Position numbers and translations under genes: made by a program. Under the pieces are notes generated by a model. That model was given only the letters and a program-made list of their open reading frames with translations. It was not told where the DNA came from and made no database searches. A DNA stretch of 64,000 bases from contig NZ_PVNH01000010.1 in the NCBI RefSeq assembly GCF_003001955.1, positions 186,001-250,000 on the forward strand. The letters run 5' to 3'. Each line of letters starts with the position of its first letter. Within the stretch, counting starts at the first letter, position 1. This stretch comes from Prauserella shujinwangii. GTDB taxonomy: Bacteria > Actinomycetota > Actinomycetes > Mycobacteriales > Pseudonocardiaceae. Below, one piece after another: positions 46,467 through 57,910 of the stretch.

Positions 46467-47350
46467 CCACCCTTCTTCGGACCCGTGAGCTGGGCAAGCG
46501 GTACCGGCGGCGCTGGGCGTTGCGCGACTGCACCCTGGACATCCCGGCCGGCCGGATCGTCGGCCTGGTGGGCCCCAACGGCGCGGGGAAGTCCACACTG
46601 CTGAACATCGCCGCGGGCCAGCTGGCACCGAGCGCGGGCAGCATCGAGGTGCTCGGCGGGCATCCGGCGAGCGGACCGGCCCAGCTCGCCAAGGTGGGGT
46701 TCGTCGCGCAGGACACCCCCGCCTATGCGGCGCTCACCGTGGCCGACCACCTGCGCCTCGGGGCCCGGCTCAACCCACGCTGGGACGCCGCCGCCGCGCG
46801 GAACCGCATCGAGCGCGTCGGTCTCGATCCCGCCCAGCGGACGGGCACACTGTCCGGCGGTCAACGCGCGCAGCTCGCGCTGACGCTCGGCGTCGCGAAA
46901 CGACCCGAGTTGCTGATCCTCGACGAGCCCGTGGCCGCGGTGGACCCGCTCGCCAGGCGCGAGTTCCTGCAGGGTCTCATGGAGGCGGCCGCGGAGTACG
47001 AGCTCAGCGTCCTCCTGTCCTCCCACCTGGTGACCGATGTGGAACGGGTGTGCGACTACCTCGTGGTTCTCGTCGACTCCCACGTCCGGGTGGCCGGCGA
47101 CGTCGACGAGCTGCTGTCCAGCCACCACCGGCTCACCGGCCCGCGGCGCGACCCCGGGACCCTCCCCGCGGGGCAGCACGTCGTGTCCGTCAGCCACACC
47201 GAACGGCAGACGACGCTGCTCCTGCGCGCCGAGTCCCCCATCCACGATCCGGCATGGACGGTGAGCCGTGTCGGCCTCGAGGACCTCGTCCTCGCCTACC
47301 TGTCCCCGCCCACCGCCGCCGGCAGGCCCGCACTGGAGGTGCTCCGGTGA
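46463..47350 (+). CDS. ABC transporter ATP-binding protein
   Basis: A 295-residue ATPase. Walker A GPNGAGKST is near 38-46, signature LSGGQRAQLALTLG near 132, Walker B LLILDEP near 153 and the switch His in LSSHLVTD near 190. A ~80-residue C-terminal extension follows. It belongs to the drug/bacteriocin export-type class. It overlaps the regulator gene upstream and the permease gene downstream by 4 nt each. Confidence 0.94.
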   Translation: MTTLLRTRELGKRYRRRWALRDCTLDIPAGRIVGLVGPNGAGKSTLLNIAAGQLAPSAGSIEVLGGHPASGPAQLAKVGFVAQDTPAYAALTVADHLRLGARLNPRWDAAAARNRIERVGLDPAQRTGTLSGGQRAQLALTLGVAKRPELLILDEPVAAVDPLARREFLQGLMEAAAEYELSVLLSSHLVTDVERVCDYLVVLVDSHVRVAGDVDELLSSHHRLTGPRRDPGTLPAGQHVVSVSHTERQTTLLLRAESPIHDPAWTVSRVGLEDLVLAYLSPPTAAGRPALEVLR

Positions 47351-48381
47351 TCTGGCTGACCTGGCGGCAGTTCCGCGTCCAGGCCGCGGTCGTGTTCGGC
47401 GCGATCGTCGCGCTCGCCGTCGTGCTCGTGGTCACCGGCCGGGAACTCGCCGACAGCTACGCGGCGGGACTCGCCGCGTGCACGGCGAGCGGTGGCTGCT
47501 CCGCGTTTCTCACGAATTTCCTCCGCGACCACGACGCCCAGTACTACGGGCTCGCCGCCGTCACGATGGCCCTGCCCGGCATTCTCGGCGTGTTCTGGGG
47601 TGCGCCGCTGGTCAGCCGCGAGCTGGAGACCGGTACCCACCGGCTGGTGTGGAGCCAGAGCATCACCCGCACCCGCTGGCTGGCCGTCAAACTCGGGCTC
47701 GTGGGCCTCGCTTCGATGCTGGCCGCCGGCCTGCTGAGCCTGGCCGTGAGCTGGTGGGCCACGCCGCTCGACGAGGCCGGCGCGAGCGCCCGGCCCCGGC
47801 TGTCCCCGGTCGTCTTCGCGGCGCGCGACCTCGCCCCGATCGGCTACGTCGCCTTCGCCTTCGTGGTCGGCGTCGCGGTCGGCATGCTGGTCCGCCGCGC
47901 CCTGCCCGCGATGGCGGTCACGCTCGCGATCTTCGTCGCCCTCCAGATCGCGGTACCGCTGTGGGTCAGGCCGAGCCTCCTCCCTCCCGTGGAGGCGACC
48001 GTCGCGATCACGCCGGAGAACCTCCGCGGCATCGGTATGTCCAGTCCGGACGGTACGGCGCGGGAGCTCACCATCGCCGTCGAGGAATCCGGTTCCTGGA
48101 TCCTCGACAGCGACACCGTCGGCGCGGACGGCGCGCCGGTCGGCGCGCTGCCGGCCTGGTTCTCCGAGTGCGACCCGATCATGTTGACCGGGCCGCCCAC
48201 GGATCCGGCGGTCCGGAACTGCTTCGACCGGCTCGCCGAAGAGGGCTACCGGCAGCACATCACCTATCACCCGGGGAGCCGCTACTGGACGTTCCAATGG
48301 CTCGAGGTCGCACTGTACGGCGCCGCCACGCTGGCCGCCGCCGGGTTCGCCTTCTGGTGGCTCCGCAAGCGGCTGTGCTGA
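47347..48381 (+). CDS. ABC transporter permease
   Basis: A 344-residue membrane protein with about six TM helices (~14-32, ~72-92, ~115-137, ~160-180, ~185-203, ~315-335) and a large extracytoplasmic loop (~205-310). The opening MIWLTWRQFRVQ is common to actinobacterial permeases of GntR-linked exporters. It starts with GTG overlapping the ATPase stop (GTGA) and closes the three-gene operon. Confidence 0.9.
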   Translation: MIWLTWRQFRVQAAVVFGAIVALAVVLVVTGRELADSYAAGLAACTASGGCSAFLTNFLRDHDAQYYGLAAVTMALPGILGVFWGAPLVSRELETGTHRLVWSQSITRTRWLAVKLGLVGLASMLAAGLLSLAVSWWATPLDEAGASARPRLSPVVFAARDLAPIGYVAFAFVVGVAVGMLVRRALPAMAVTLAIFVALQIAVPLWVRPSLLPPVEATVAITPENLRGIGMSSPDGTARELTIAVEESGSWILDSDTVGADGAPVGALPAWFSECDPIMLTGPPTDPAVRNCFDRLAEEGYRQHITYHPGSRYWTFQWLEVALYGAATLAAAGFAFWWLRKRLC

Positions 48382-48399
48382 CCGGTACCGCTCGGCGGC

Positions 48400-51288
<2,889 letters not shown>

Positions 51289-51354
51289 GGGCGCACCTCC
51301 GGATCTCGGGTCGGGGCCAGGACGACCGTCGAGGCCCTCCCCCTCTGTCCCTGC

Positions 51355-51548
51355 CCGTGCGGGCGCCTGAGAGGTTCACCCGGCTTTTGCGCTGGGCTTG
51401 CACCTTCGGCGGGGGCGCCGGATGGTGGCCCGGCGACCCGCTTTCCAGAGGCGTCTCCCCCGCGCGGTCCTGGTGCCTGAGAGGTTCCGGGGAGGAGTTG
51501 CTCCTTCGGCGCCGGCCCACTGTTCGTGGCCGGACTCTCCCGCGCGGC
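51355..51548 (-). promoter_or_regulatory. Tandem glycine riboswitch of gcvP
   Basis: Read on the minus strand, two aptamers are visible. The first (~51548-51470) runs from GGGAGAGTCC through GCCGAAGGAGCAA to CCTCTCAGGCACC. The second (~51461-51355) runs from GGGGGAGACGCC through GCCGAAGGTGCAAGCCC to CCTCTCAGGCGCCCG. These are the hallmark elements of the two-aptamer glycine riboswitch, with a short linker. About 65 nt, rich in C and G, separate aptamer 2 from the gcvP ATG. Glycine binding normally turns the operon on. Confidence 0.93.
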
Positions 51549-51570
51549 GTCGTACGACTACCCGTCGAGC

Positions 51571-52035
51571 CTACCTCGCCGGCATGCGGGTGATGCGCAC
51601 GAGGAGGTCGTACAGCTGCTCGCGCTCGGCCCCGGACAGCTCGGCGAGCAGCTCGGCGTTGGCCTCGTCCACGAGGACGTCGGTCCGGGCGAGCACCCGC
51701 GCGGTCTCGGATGTCGCGACGACGATGTTGCGCCTGCGGTCCTCGGGGTCGGGGTTGCGCCGGACCAGGTGCTCGGCCTCCAGCGCGTTGATGATCGCCA
51801 CCATGTCGCTGCGGTCGACACCGAGCCTGCGCCCCAGCTCCGCCTGGGTCATGCCGCCGAACTCGAGCAGCGCCGCCAGCACGGCGTGGTGATGCTTGCG
51901 CAGGCCCTCCGCGGCGAGCTTGCCGGCGACCAGCTGGTGCGAGCGGGCGCCCGCCTGGCTCAGCTGCCAGCTCACCAGCCGGCGCAGTGCCGTGGGCGGC
52001 AGCGGGCGTTCCGCGGGATCGACGTAGTCCGACAT
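51571..52035 (-). CDS. MarR-family regulator
   Basis: A 154-residue regulator. Winged-helix segment GGMTQAELGRRLGVDRSDMVAIINALEA (HTH) and RRNPDPEDRRRNIVVATSE (wing) are typical MarR. ATG 52035 is chosen because it gives the compact domain; the frame stays open upstream through the shadow of the MFS gene. It is divergent from an MFS exporter, with three TTGG/CCAA dyads between, the usual MarR-efflux switch. Its transcript would run into the gcvP riboswitch region 20 nt downstream. Confidence 0.92.
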   Translation of the reverse strand: MSDYVDPAERPLPPTALRRLVSWQLSQAGARSHQLVAGKLAAEGLRKHHHAVLAALLEFGGMTQAELGRRLGVDRSDMVAIINALEAEHLVRRNPDPEDRRRNIVVATSETARVLARTDVLVDEANAELLAELSGAEREQLYDLLVRITRMPAR

Positions 52036-52053
52036 GGGCTCATCGTACGCAGT

Positions 52054-52107
52054 TGTTGGACCTGCCAACAGTTGATACGTTGGCAATCCCAACATTGGTG
52101 CCACCAA
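52054..52107. promoter_or_regulatory. Three TTGG-CCAA inverted repeats between marR and the MFS gene
   Basis: TGTTGG-N5-CCAACA (52054-52070), GTTGG-N5-CCAAC (52079-52093) and TTGGTG-C-CACCAA (52095-52107) are all perfect in their arms. They fill most of the 87-bp intergenic region. MarR dimers bind such dyads; cooperative repression of both genes is inferred. Confidence 0.7.
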
Positions 52108-52122
52108 CGAGAAGGAGCCGCC

Positions 52123-53310
52123 GTGCCATCCACCCTCGGCACCGCCACCACGGCGGAGCGCGGACCCGCGCCGAGGGGCGCGCTGCCGCTGCTGCTGCTC
52201 GCCTCGACGCTGAGCGTCCTCGCGGGCGCCGTGATCAGCCCGGTGCTGCCCATGATCCGCGCCGACCTGCGGCTCTCGGGCACCGCCGTCGGACTCGTCC
52301 TCACCACCCACGGCCTGGTCATCGCGGTGGCGAGCCCGCTGGTGGGCCGGGCGGTCGACCGCTGGGGGTTCCGCGGGCCGCTCGCCGCGGGCCTGCTCGT
52401 CTACGCCCTCGCGGGGGCGGCCGGGCTGGTCGTCGAGTCCTACCGGCTGCTGATCGCCAGCCGGGTGGTCTTCGGCGTCGGAGCCGCCCTGCTGTTCGCC
52501 GCCACCACCACGGCCATGCTCACCCTCTACACCGGGCCGCACCGCGACCGCGCGATGGGCTGGCGGTCCAGCGCCACCGCGGCGGGCGGGATCGTCTGGC
52601 CGCTGGCCGGGGGCGCGCTCGGGGCCCTGTCGTGGCACGCGCCGTTCGGCGTGTACCTCATCGCGCTGCCGTTCGCGCTGGGCGCCCTGGCGCTGCTGCC
52701 GTCCGCCGCACCGGTGCCGGGCGAGCGGGAGCGCGGCGGTCTGCCCGCGCTGCTGCGGGCCCGTCCGGTGCTGCTGCTCTACTACGGCCTGCAGCTCACG
52801 ATGGCCTCGCTGCTGTACTGCATCGTCGTGTTCCTGCCCCTGCGGCTCGCCGACCTCGGTGTGCGCTCGCCGCTCCTGCTGTCCGTCTTCACGGCGGTCA
52901 CCTCGGCCGCGGCCACCGCCGTCGGGTTCGGCTACGCGCGGCTGCGGGCGACCGCGTCATACACCGCGCTGCTGCGCTCGTCGGTCGCACTGTGGGCGGC
53001 GGGGTTCCTGCTGCTGGGCGTGGCGGCCCACCCGGTGCCGCTCGGCGCGGGAGCGGCGCTGTTCGGACTGGGGCAGGGCGTCGCCTTCCCCGCGCTCACG
53101 GTGCTGATCGGCGACGCCGCGCCGGAGCGCCTGCGGGGCAGGGCCACCGCGCTGACCGGGACGACGATGTTCCTCGGGCAGTTCGCCACCCCGCTGCTGT
53201 TCGGCCCGCTGGCGGACCGGATCGGCGTCGCGCGCGGATACCTCATCGTGGCGGGGATCCTGGCGGCGCTGGCCACCGGGCTCGCGTGCTCGCGGCCCGG
53301 CCCGCGGTGA
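52123..53310 (+). CDS. MFS efflux-type transporter controlled by MarR
   Basis: A 395-residue protein with twelve predicted TM helices, the motif-A-like PLVGRAVDRWGFRGP after TM2, and a sugar-efflux/drug-efflux style sequence. GTG 52123 follows AGAAGGAG (52110-52117). It is divergent from marR and shares its operator array. The substrate is presumably the same small molecule that inactivates the MarR (inference). Confidence 0.9.
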   Translation: MPSTLGTATTAERGPAPRGALPLLLLASTLSVLAGAVISPVLPMIRADLRLSGTAVGLVLTTHGLVIAVASPLVGRAVDRWGFRGPLAAGLLVYALAGAAGLVVESYRLLIASRVVFGVGAALLFAATTTAMLTLYTGPHRDRAMGWRSSATAAGGIVWPLAGGALGALSWHAPFGVYLIALPFALGALALLPSAAPVPGERERGGLPALLRARPVLLLYYGLQLTMASLLYCIVVFLPLRLADLGVRSPLLLSVFTAVTSAAATAVGFGYARLRATASYTALLRSSVALWAAGFLLLGVAAHPVPLGAGAALFGLGQGVAFPALTVLIGDAAPERLRGRATALTGTTMFLGQFATPLLFGPLADRIGVARGYLIVAGILAALATGLACSRPGPR

Positions 53311-53316
53311 TCGCGC

Positions 53317-53883
53317 TCAGCCGGTGCGGCGGGCGTTGCGCCGCTCCGACAGCTCGTCCGGCACGGCGGGCTCGAACACCCCGCCGTCCGCCCGCTCCGC
53401 GGGGAACTCGTGGATCGTGCCGCTGATCTCCTGCATCGCACCGCTCACCGCGATCCCGAACACGCCCTGCCCGCCCTGGAGTAAATCGACGATCTCCTCG
53501 GGGGACGTGCATTCGTAGACGGTGGTGCCGTCGGAGAACAGGGTGACGCGGGCGAGGTCCCGGACCCCCCGTGCGCGCAGGTGCTCGACGGCGACGCGGA
53601 TGTTCTGCAGGGAGACACCCGTGTCGAGGAGCCGCTTCACGATCTTGAGGACGAGGATGTCCTTGAACGAGTACAGCCGCTGCGAACCGGAACCGTGTGC
53701 GCTGCGGATGCTCGGCGCGACCAGCTTCGTGCGCGCCCAGTAGTCGAGCTGCCGGTAGGTGATGCCGGCGATCTGACACGCCGCGGGCCCGCGGTAGCCG
53801 ACCAGCTCGTCCGGCAGCGACGCGTCGGGAAACAGCTCACCCTGCTCACCGCCGGTACCACGGACGGGGCCTTCCTCGACCAC
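53317..53883 (-). CDS. MerR-family regulator (Rv1830-like)
   Basis: A 188-residue regulator. The MerR winged helix starts at VGYRGPAACQIAGITYRQLDYWARTKLVAPS (~27-57), followed by SQRLYSFKDILVLKIVKRLLD. The C-terminal domain (VTLFSDGTTVYECTSPEEIVDLL) is of the mycobacterial Rv1830 type, linked to growth and division control in mycobacteria. GTG 53883 follows GGGGAGG. It lies next to a DUF151 gene and a second MerR gene as in mycobacteria, with a TetR gene inserted between. Confidence 0.9.
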   Translation of the reverse strand: MVEEGPVRGTGGEQGELFPDASLPDELVGYRGPAACQIAGITYRQLDYWARTKLVAPSIRSAHGSGSQRLYSFKDILVLKIVKRLLDTGVSLQNIRVAVEHLRARGVRDLARVTLFSDGTTVYECTSPEEIVDLLQGGQGVFGIAVSGAMQEISGTIHEFPAERADGGVFEPAVPDELSERRNARRTG

Positions 53884-54118
53884 GCACGCCTCCCCTCGCC
53901 CGGCCTCGCGGCCGGCGAAACAAGACCGCCGAACCCGCACGGGAACGGCCGGTATGGCAACCGCGCCGGGCAGAGTCGACCCAACCGGACTAATCACACC
54001 GGCGCGATTCATTCTCTCCGACGGTAAGCCTGCCCGCCGGGCCGGTCAACGCGACGCGCGGGCACCCTCGATCCGGTCTCGAGAGTTGCCTCCCGACCAC
54101 GCGGTCTTACTCGGCCAT

Positions 54119-54130
54119 GTAATCTTTTAC
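54119..54130. promoter_or_regulatory. GTAA-TCTT-TTAC dyad just before a TetR gene
   Basis: The dyad GTAATCTTTTAC ends 2 nt before the ATG at 54133, in an otherwise GC-rich region. It may be a self-operator or a -10 region. If it is an operator over the promoter, translation would more sensibly begin at ATG 54172. Confidence 0.35.
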
Positions 54131-54132
54131 TC

Positions 54133-54762
54133 ATGCGGATAAACACCGGGACGTTCCTTCGCGGGTCCGGGATGACCCCCACGGAGGCAGCCCGGCGCGC
54201 CCAGATCATCGAGGCGACGATCGACACGGTGGCCGAACTCGGGTACGGGAAGGCGTCGTTCGCGCGGATCGTCGAGCGCGCGGGGCTGAGCAGCACGCGC
54301 ATGATCTCCTACCACTTCGCGGGCAAGGAGGACCTGATGCTCGCGACCATGGGGGCCGTCGTCGACGCCTGCGACCGGTTCCTGGAGGAGCGGCTGCCGG
54401 CGGACGCGGACCGGGCGGCCATGCTGCGGGCCCGGATCGAGGCCGAGGCGGCGTTCGTGGGTGCCCATCCGCGCGCGGCACGGGCACTGATCGAGATCGG
54501 CACCCACGGCAGAACGGAGGACGGCGCGTCGCTGTCCGAGCTGGTGAGCCGGGACGTCCGGGTGGGGAGGCTGCAGCGGCTGCTGCTGCAGGGGCAGCGA
54601 GAGGGAGCGTTCGGCGAGTTCGACGCCGAGGTGATGGCGATGACGATCCGGCACGCCCTCGACGGGGTGGCGCTGCGCCGCACGCGGGAGCCGGGACTCG
54701 ATGTCGAGGCCTACGGCCGCGAACTCGCGGGGCTTTTCGACCGGGCCACGCGGCCCGGCTGA
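54133..54762 (+). CDS. TetR-family regulator
   Basis: A 209-residue regulator. The helix-turn-helix is at ~25-65 (IDTVAELGYGKASFARIVERAG, then RMISYHFAGKEDLML). The ATG at 54133 lacks a ribosome-binding site and sits 2 nt after a dyad; ATG 54172 (MTPTEAARRAQ) would give a 196-residue protein starting right at the domain. No adjacent target is divergent from it, so it may act in trans or on itself. It is an insertion within the merR-DUF151-merR-garA-gcvH block. Confidence 0.88.
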   Translation: MRINTGTFLRGSGMTPTEAARRAQIIEATIDTVAELGYGKASFARIVERAGLSSTRMISYHFAGKEDLMLATMGAVVDACDRFLEERLPADADRAAMLRARIEAEAAFVGAHPRAARALIEIGTHGRTEDGASLSELVSRDVRVGRLQRLLLQGQREGAFGEFDAEVMAMTIRHALDGVALRRTREPGLDVEAYGRELAGLFDRATRPG

Positions 54763-54772
54763 GCCGCTCCGT

Positions 54773-55246
54773 TTACGTGTCGGCGCCCCGGAAGTCCTCC
54801 GGCGACACGGAGTCGAGGAACTCGCGGAACTTCTCGACCTCGTCCTCCTGCTCGTCCGGGATGATCAGCCCCGCCTCCTCCAGCACCGAGTCCTCGGCGT
54901 GGATCGGCACGCCCACGCGGAGCGCGAGGGCCACGGAGTCACTGGGCCGCGCCGAAACGCGGACATCCCCGTCGAACACGAGCTCCGCGAAGAAGGTGCC
55001 CTCGCGGAGGTCGGTGATCACCACCTGCTCGAGCTCCCGGCCCAACGCGCCGATGACCTCCTTGAGCAGGTCGTGCGTCAACGGCCGGGCGGGCCGCACA
55101 CCCTGTTGCTCCAGTGCGATGGCGGTGGCCTCGACCGAGCCGATCCAGATCGGCAGGTACCGCTCGCCCTCGGTCTCCCGCAGCAACAAGATCGGCTGGT
55201 TCGCGGGCAGCTCGACCCGCACGCCGACGACGCGCATCTCGCTCAT
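54773..55246 (-). CDS. DUF151 bifunctional nuclease-family protein
   Basis: A 157-residue protein of the BFN/DUF151 family. MRVVGVRVELPANQPILLL opens it, LPIWIGSVEATAIALEQQG is near 30-48, and ARPSDSVALALRVGVPIHAEDSVL is near 100-123, all hallmark segments. A C-terminal acidic UVR-like tail (EDEVEKFREFLDSVSPEDF) follows. Plant homologues have nuclease activity; the bacterial role is unclear. ATG 55246. It matches Rv1829 in gene order. Confidence 0.92.
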   Translation of the reverse strand: MSEMRVVGVRVELPANQPILLLRETEGERYLPIWIGSVEATAIALEQQGVRPARPLTHDLLKEVIGALGRELEQVVITDLREGTFFAELVFDGDVRVSARPSDSVALALRVGVPIHAEDSVLEEAGLIIPDEQEDEVEKFREFLDSVSPEDFRGADT

Positions 55247-55473
55247 CGGGCTTCGCCTCCCTCTCCTGCGCGCGGGCTGCAGCGCTGTCCTGAGGATCCC
55301 GCATCGACTCCTGTCGACGCTACCCGTCATCTGGGCGCTGTGCTCGCCGCGAATTCTCTTGCCGGCTCCACTGCCAACTCTGCACCAACCGTACGACATC
55401 CGTGCCGGACCGTTGGCTCATCGATATCTGGCGTCGTGCACGCGAATTCCGTCGCAACCCTGCGATTCCGAGT

Positions 55474-56226
55474 CTACCCGCCGGTCACGCCGCGGATGCC
55501 CGCCTTGACCAGCAGGGTGTGAAGTGTGACCGACAACGCCGCGAGCTCGCGCACCAGTTCGTCGCCGCGGGCCCTCGCCTCGGTGTCGCGGTGCCGGTAC
55601 ACCGGAGCGACAATCTGCTCCAGCAGACCGACTTCGCGATCGGCGGACGCGCGGAACGCACGCAGATGTCTCGGCTCGATACCGAATTCCGTCATCGACT
55701 TGACAGTCCTCGCGATGAGAACCGCGTCGGAATCGTAGAATCCCGCGGCGCCGGGCCGCACGAGTCCGTACTGGCAGAGTTCGTCGAGCAGGGCGGTGTC
55801 GATTCCCGCCTCGGCGAGCAGCTCCTCCTGGGTGAGCCGCACCTCGTGGTCGGTGGCGAAGTCCCCGGGCGCCGGCAGGCCGGAACGGTCGCCGTCCCCC
55901 GCCCCGCGCAGGGACACGAGCCTGCGCGGCAGCCGCGGCGCAGGCATGGCCGGCTCGAGGCCGCGGTCGGCGGCGTCCAGCTGCTCCTTGATGACCTTGA
56001 GCGGCAGGTAGTGGTCGCGCTGCGCGGCCAGCACGAACCGCAGCCGCTCCACGTCCGCCGCTGTGAACTGCCGGTAGCCGGACGGCGTGCGGCCAGGCTG
56101 GACGAGCCCTTCGGACTCGAGAAACCTGATCTTGGAGATCGTCACGTCGGGGAACTCGCCGCGCAGCTGTGCGAGTACCGCCCCGATGCTCAGCCCGTCC
56201 CGCTGTGGCCGCCCGGCCGCCGTCAC
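55474..56226 (-). CDS. MerR-family regulator (Rv1828-like)
   Basis: A 250-residue regulator. The helix-turn-helix LSIGAVLAQLRGEFPDVTISKIRFLE-like region (~12-37) and GLVQPGRTPSGYRQF wing are followed by a C-terminal helical domain (~120-245) seen in Rv1828 orthologues. GTG 56226 overlaps the garA stop by 4 nt, so it is cotranscribed with garA. In mycobacteria the same garA-merR-DUF151 order is found (recalled). Confidence 0.92.
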   Translation of the reverse strand: MTAAGRPQRDGLSIGAVLAQLRGEFPDVTISKIRFLESEGLVQPGRTPSGYRQFTAADVERLRFVLAAQRDHYLPLKVIKEQLDAADRGLEPAMPAPRLPRRLVSLRGAGDGDRSGLPAPGDFATDHEVRLTQEELLAEAGIDTALLDELCQYGLVRPGAAGFYDSDAVLIARTVKSMTEFGIEPRHLRAFRASADREVGLLEQIVAPVYRHRDTEARARGDELVRELAALSVTLHTLLVKAGIRGVTGG

Positions 56227-56684
56227 TGCGCCCCCTGACCCCCGTGCCCGGGGCCGGTCAGGAAGACGAGGCGGAACTTGCCGATCTGCACCTCGTCGCC
56301 GCCGGCGAGCACAGCCTGGTCGACCGGCTCGCGGTTGACATAGGTCCCGTTCAGGCTGCCGACGTCGATCACCACGAACTCCCCGCCCTCGCGGCGGAAC
56401 TCCGCGTGCCGCCGGGACACGGTGACGTCATCGAGGAAGATGTCGCTGTCCGGGTGCCTGCCCGCGCTCGTGGTGTCACGATCGAGCAGGAAGCGGGAAC
56501 CCGCGTTCGGCCCGCGCTTCACCACCAGCAGTGCCGAGCCTGCCGGAAGCGCGTCGACACCGGCGACCGGCGGCTCCGCCTGGGCCTCCTGGCCTTCCAC
56601 CTCGGAAAGGAAGTCGGCCCGGAAGACGGAGGTCCGTTCCGGAGACTGCTCCGGGGGAACGCCGGGCCCGTCGTTCGTGCTCAC
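56223..56684 (-). CDS. garA: FHA-domain metabolic switch protein GarA/OdhI
   Basis: A 153-residue protein. The N-terminal phospho-switch segment reads PERTSVFRADFLSE (residues 15-28). A FHA domain (~50-140) has GRHPDSDI, SRRHAEF and GSLNGTY phosphothreonine-binding motifs. Unphosphorylated GarA binds and inhibits 2-oxoglutarate dehydrogenase and glutamate dehydrogenase and stimulates GOGAT; Ser/Thr kinases switch it off. In M. tuberculosis the segment reads ETTSVFRADF with PknG and PknB acting on the adjacent threonines; here the first is Arg17 and only Thr18 remains. GTG 56684 has AAGGAGAG upstream. Confidence 0.95.
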   Translation of the reverse strand: MSTNDGPGVPPEQSPERTSVFRADFLSEVEGQEAQAEPPVAGVDALPAGSALLVVKRGPNAGSRFLLDRDTTSAGRHPDSDIFLDDVTVSRRHAEFRREGGEFVVIDVGSLNGTYVNREPVDQAVLAGGDEVQIGKFRLVFLTGPGHGGQGAQ

Positions 56685-56777
56685 CTGAGCTCTCCTTACG
56701 CACTGAAGTGTCGTCGTCGAAACGTGGTGTGGCCAACGTACCGTGCCTGGTCGGGCGAGAGAGCCCGGGCTCCCGGA

Positions 56778-57161
56778 TCAGCCCTCGATCACCCGCTGGT
56801 AGGCATCCGCATCGAGCAGGCCGTCGATCGCGGCCGCGTCGGACACCCGGACCTCGACGAGCCAGCCCTCACCGTACGGATCGCTGTTGATCAGCTCCGG
56901 CGAGTCGGCGACCGCGCCGTTGACGGCGACGATCTCGCCGTCCAGCGGGGCGAACAGCTCGGACACGCTCTTGGTGGACTCGACCTCGCCGAACGCCTCG
57001 CCCGCGTCGACCTGGCGGCCGACCTCGGGCAGGTCGACGAAGACCACGTCACCGAGCTGGTCCTGCGCGTACTCGGTGATCCCGACGCGCACGGTGTCCG
57101 CGTCGCGGACCGCCACCCACTCGTGCTCCTCGGTGTACCGCAGCTCTTCCGGAGTCGACAA
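56778..57161 (-). CDS. gcvH: Glycine cleavage system H protein
   Basis: A 127-residue lipoyl carrier. The lipoylated Lys64 lies in GEVESTKSVSELFAP, and EEHEWVAV and VGITEYAQDQLGDVVFVDLP are canonical. It shuttles the aminomethyl group between GcvP and GcvT. The start is TTG 57161 behind GGACGGAG, giving the expected MSTPEELRYTEEHEW. It lies upstream of garA (93-nt gap), linking glycine catabolism and the GarA switch on one strand. Confidence 0.95.
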   Translation of the reverse strand: MSTPEELRYTEEHEWVAVRDADTVRVGITEYAQDQLGDVVFVDLPEVGRQVDAGEAFGEVESTKSVSELFAPLDGEIVAVNGAVADSPELINSDPYGEGWLVEVRVSDAAAIDGLLDADAYQRVIEG

Positions 57162-57215
57162 CTCCGTCCCCTTTCGTGCTCCTCGCTGGTCACTGCTGCG
57201 CGCATCCTTGCACAG

Positions 57216-57869
57216 TCAGCCCGGTGCGGTGGCGCGCGAGCGCGGCGACACCGCCCGCACCGTCTGCAGCACGTAGAGCGCACCGGACCACAGGTACAGC
57301 GCACCACCCCAGATCGTGAAGGCGTACGCGAGCGGCCGCGCCACCTCGGCGACCGCCGAGTCCCCCTGCATGAGCAGCAGCAACGGGAAGGCGTACATGA
57401 GGTTGAACGTGGCGCCCTTGCCGACGTAGCTGACCTCGGGCGGCGCGAACCCGTACCGGCGCAGGACGAGCAGGCACCCGCCGACGACCAGCTCGCGGCC
57501 GAGCAGCGCCGCGACGACCCACCACGGCACGATGTCCCGGACGAGGAACGCGACCAGCGTCGCGACGATGTAGAGCCGGTCGGCGGCCGGGTCGAGCAGC
57601 TGGCCGAGCCTGCTGGTCTGGTCGAGCCAGCGGGCCAGCTTCCCGTCCAGCCAGTCCGACAGGGCGCTGACGACGAGGACGGTGAGGGCCCAGCCGTCCT
57701 CCTCGGGCCCGAGCAGCAGCCACAGGAACAGCGGCACGCCCGCGAGCCGCAGGATCGACAGGATGTTGGGCGCGGTCAGCGCCTGCCGGGCGAGGGACGG
57801 CTCGGCGGGTCTCGCGGGCCGGTCCGGCTCCGGGGAGCCGCCGTCGTCTGGGGTCGCCGACTCGGTCAC
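57216..57869 (-). CDS. CDP-alcohol phosphatidyltransferase (PgsA-like)
   Basis: A 217-residue membrane enzyme with ~6 TM segments after a ~30-residue hydrophilic N-terminus. The catalytic motif D-G-x2-A-R-x8-G-x3-D-x3-D is complete in LSDWLDGKLARWLDQ (~76-90) and LGQLLDPAADRL. It transfers a phosphatidyl group from CDP-diacylglycerol to an alcohol such as glycerol-3-phosphate or an inositol phosphate. It corresponds by position to Rv1822 (pgsA2). GTG 57869 is used because the catalytic domain length then fits the family. Confidence 0.9.
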   Translation of the reverse strand: MTESATPDDGGSPEPDRPARPAEPSLARQALTAPNILSILRLAGVPLFLWLLLGPEEDGWALTVLVVSALSDWLDGKLARWLDQTSRLGQLLDPAADRLYIVATLVAFLVRDIVPWWVVAALLGRELVVGGCLLVLRRYGFAPPEVSYVGKGATFNLMYAFPLLLLMQGDSAVAEVARPLAYAFTIWGGALYLWSGALYVLQTVRAVSPRSRATAPG

Positions 57870-57910
57870 CCGCTCACCGTATCCGCCGCGGGAGCGCCGT
57901 CCCTCCCGGC

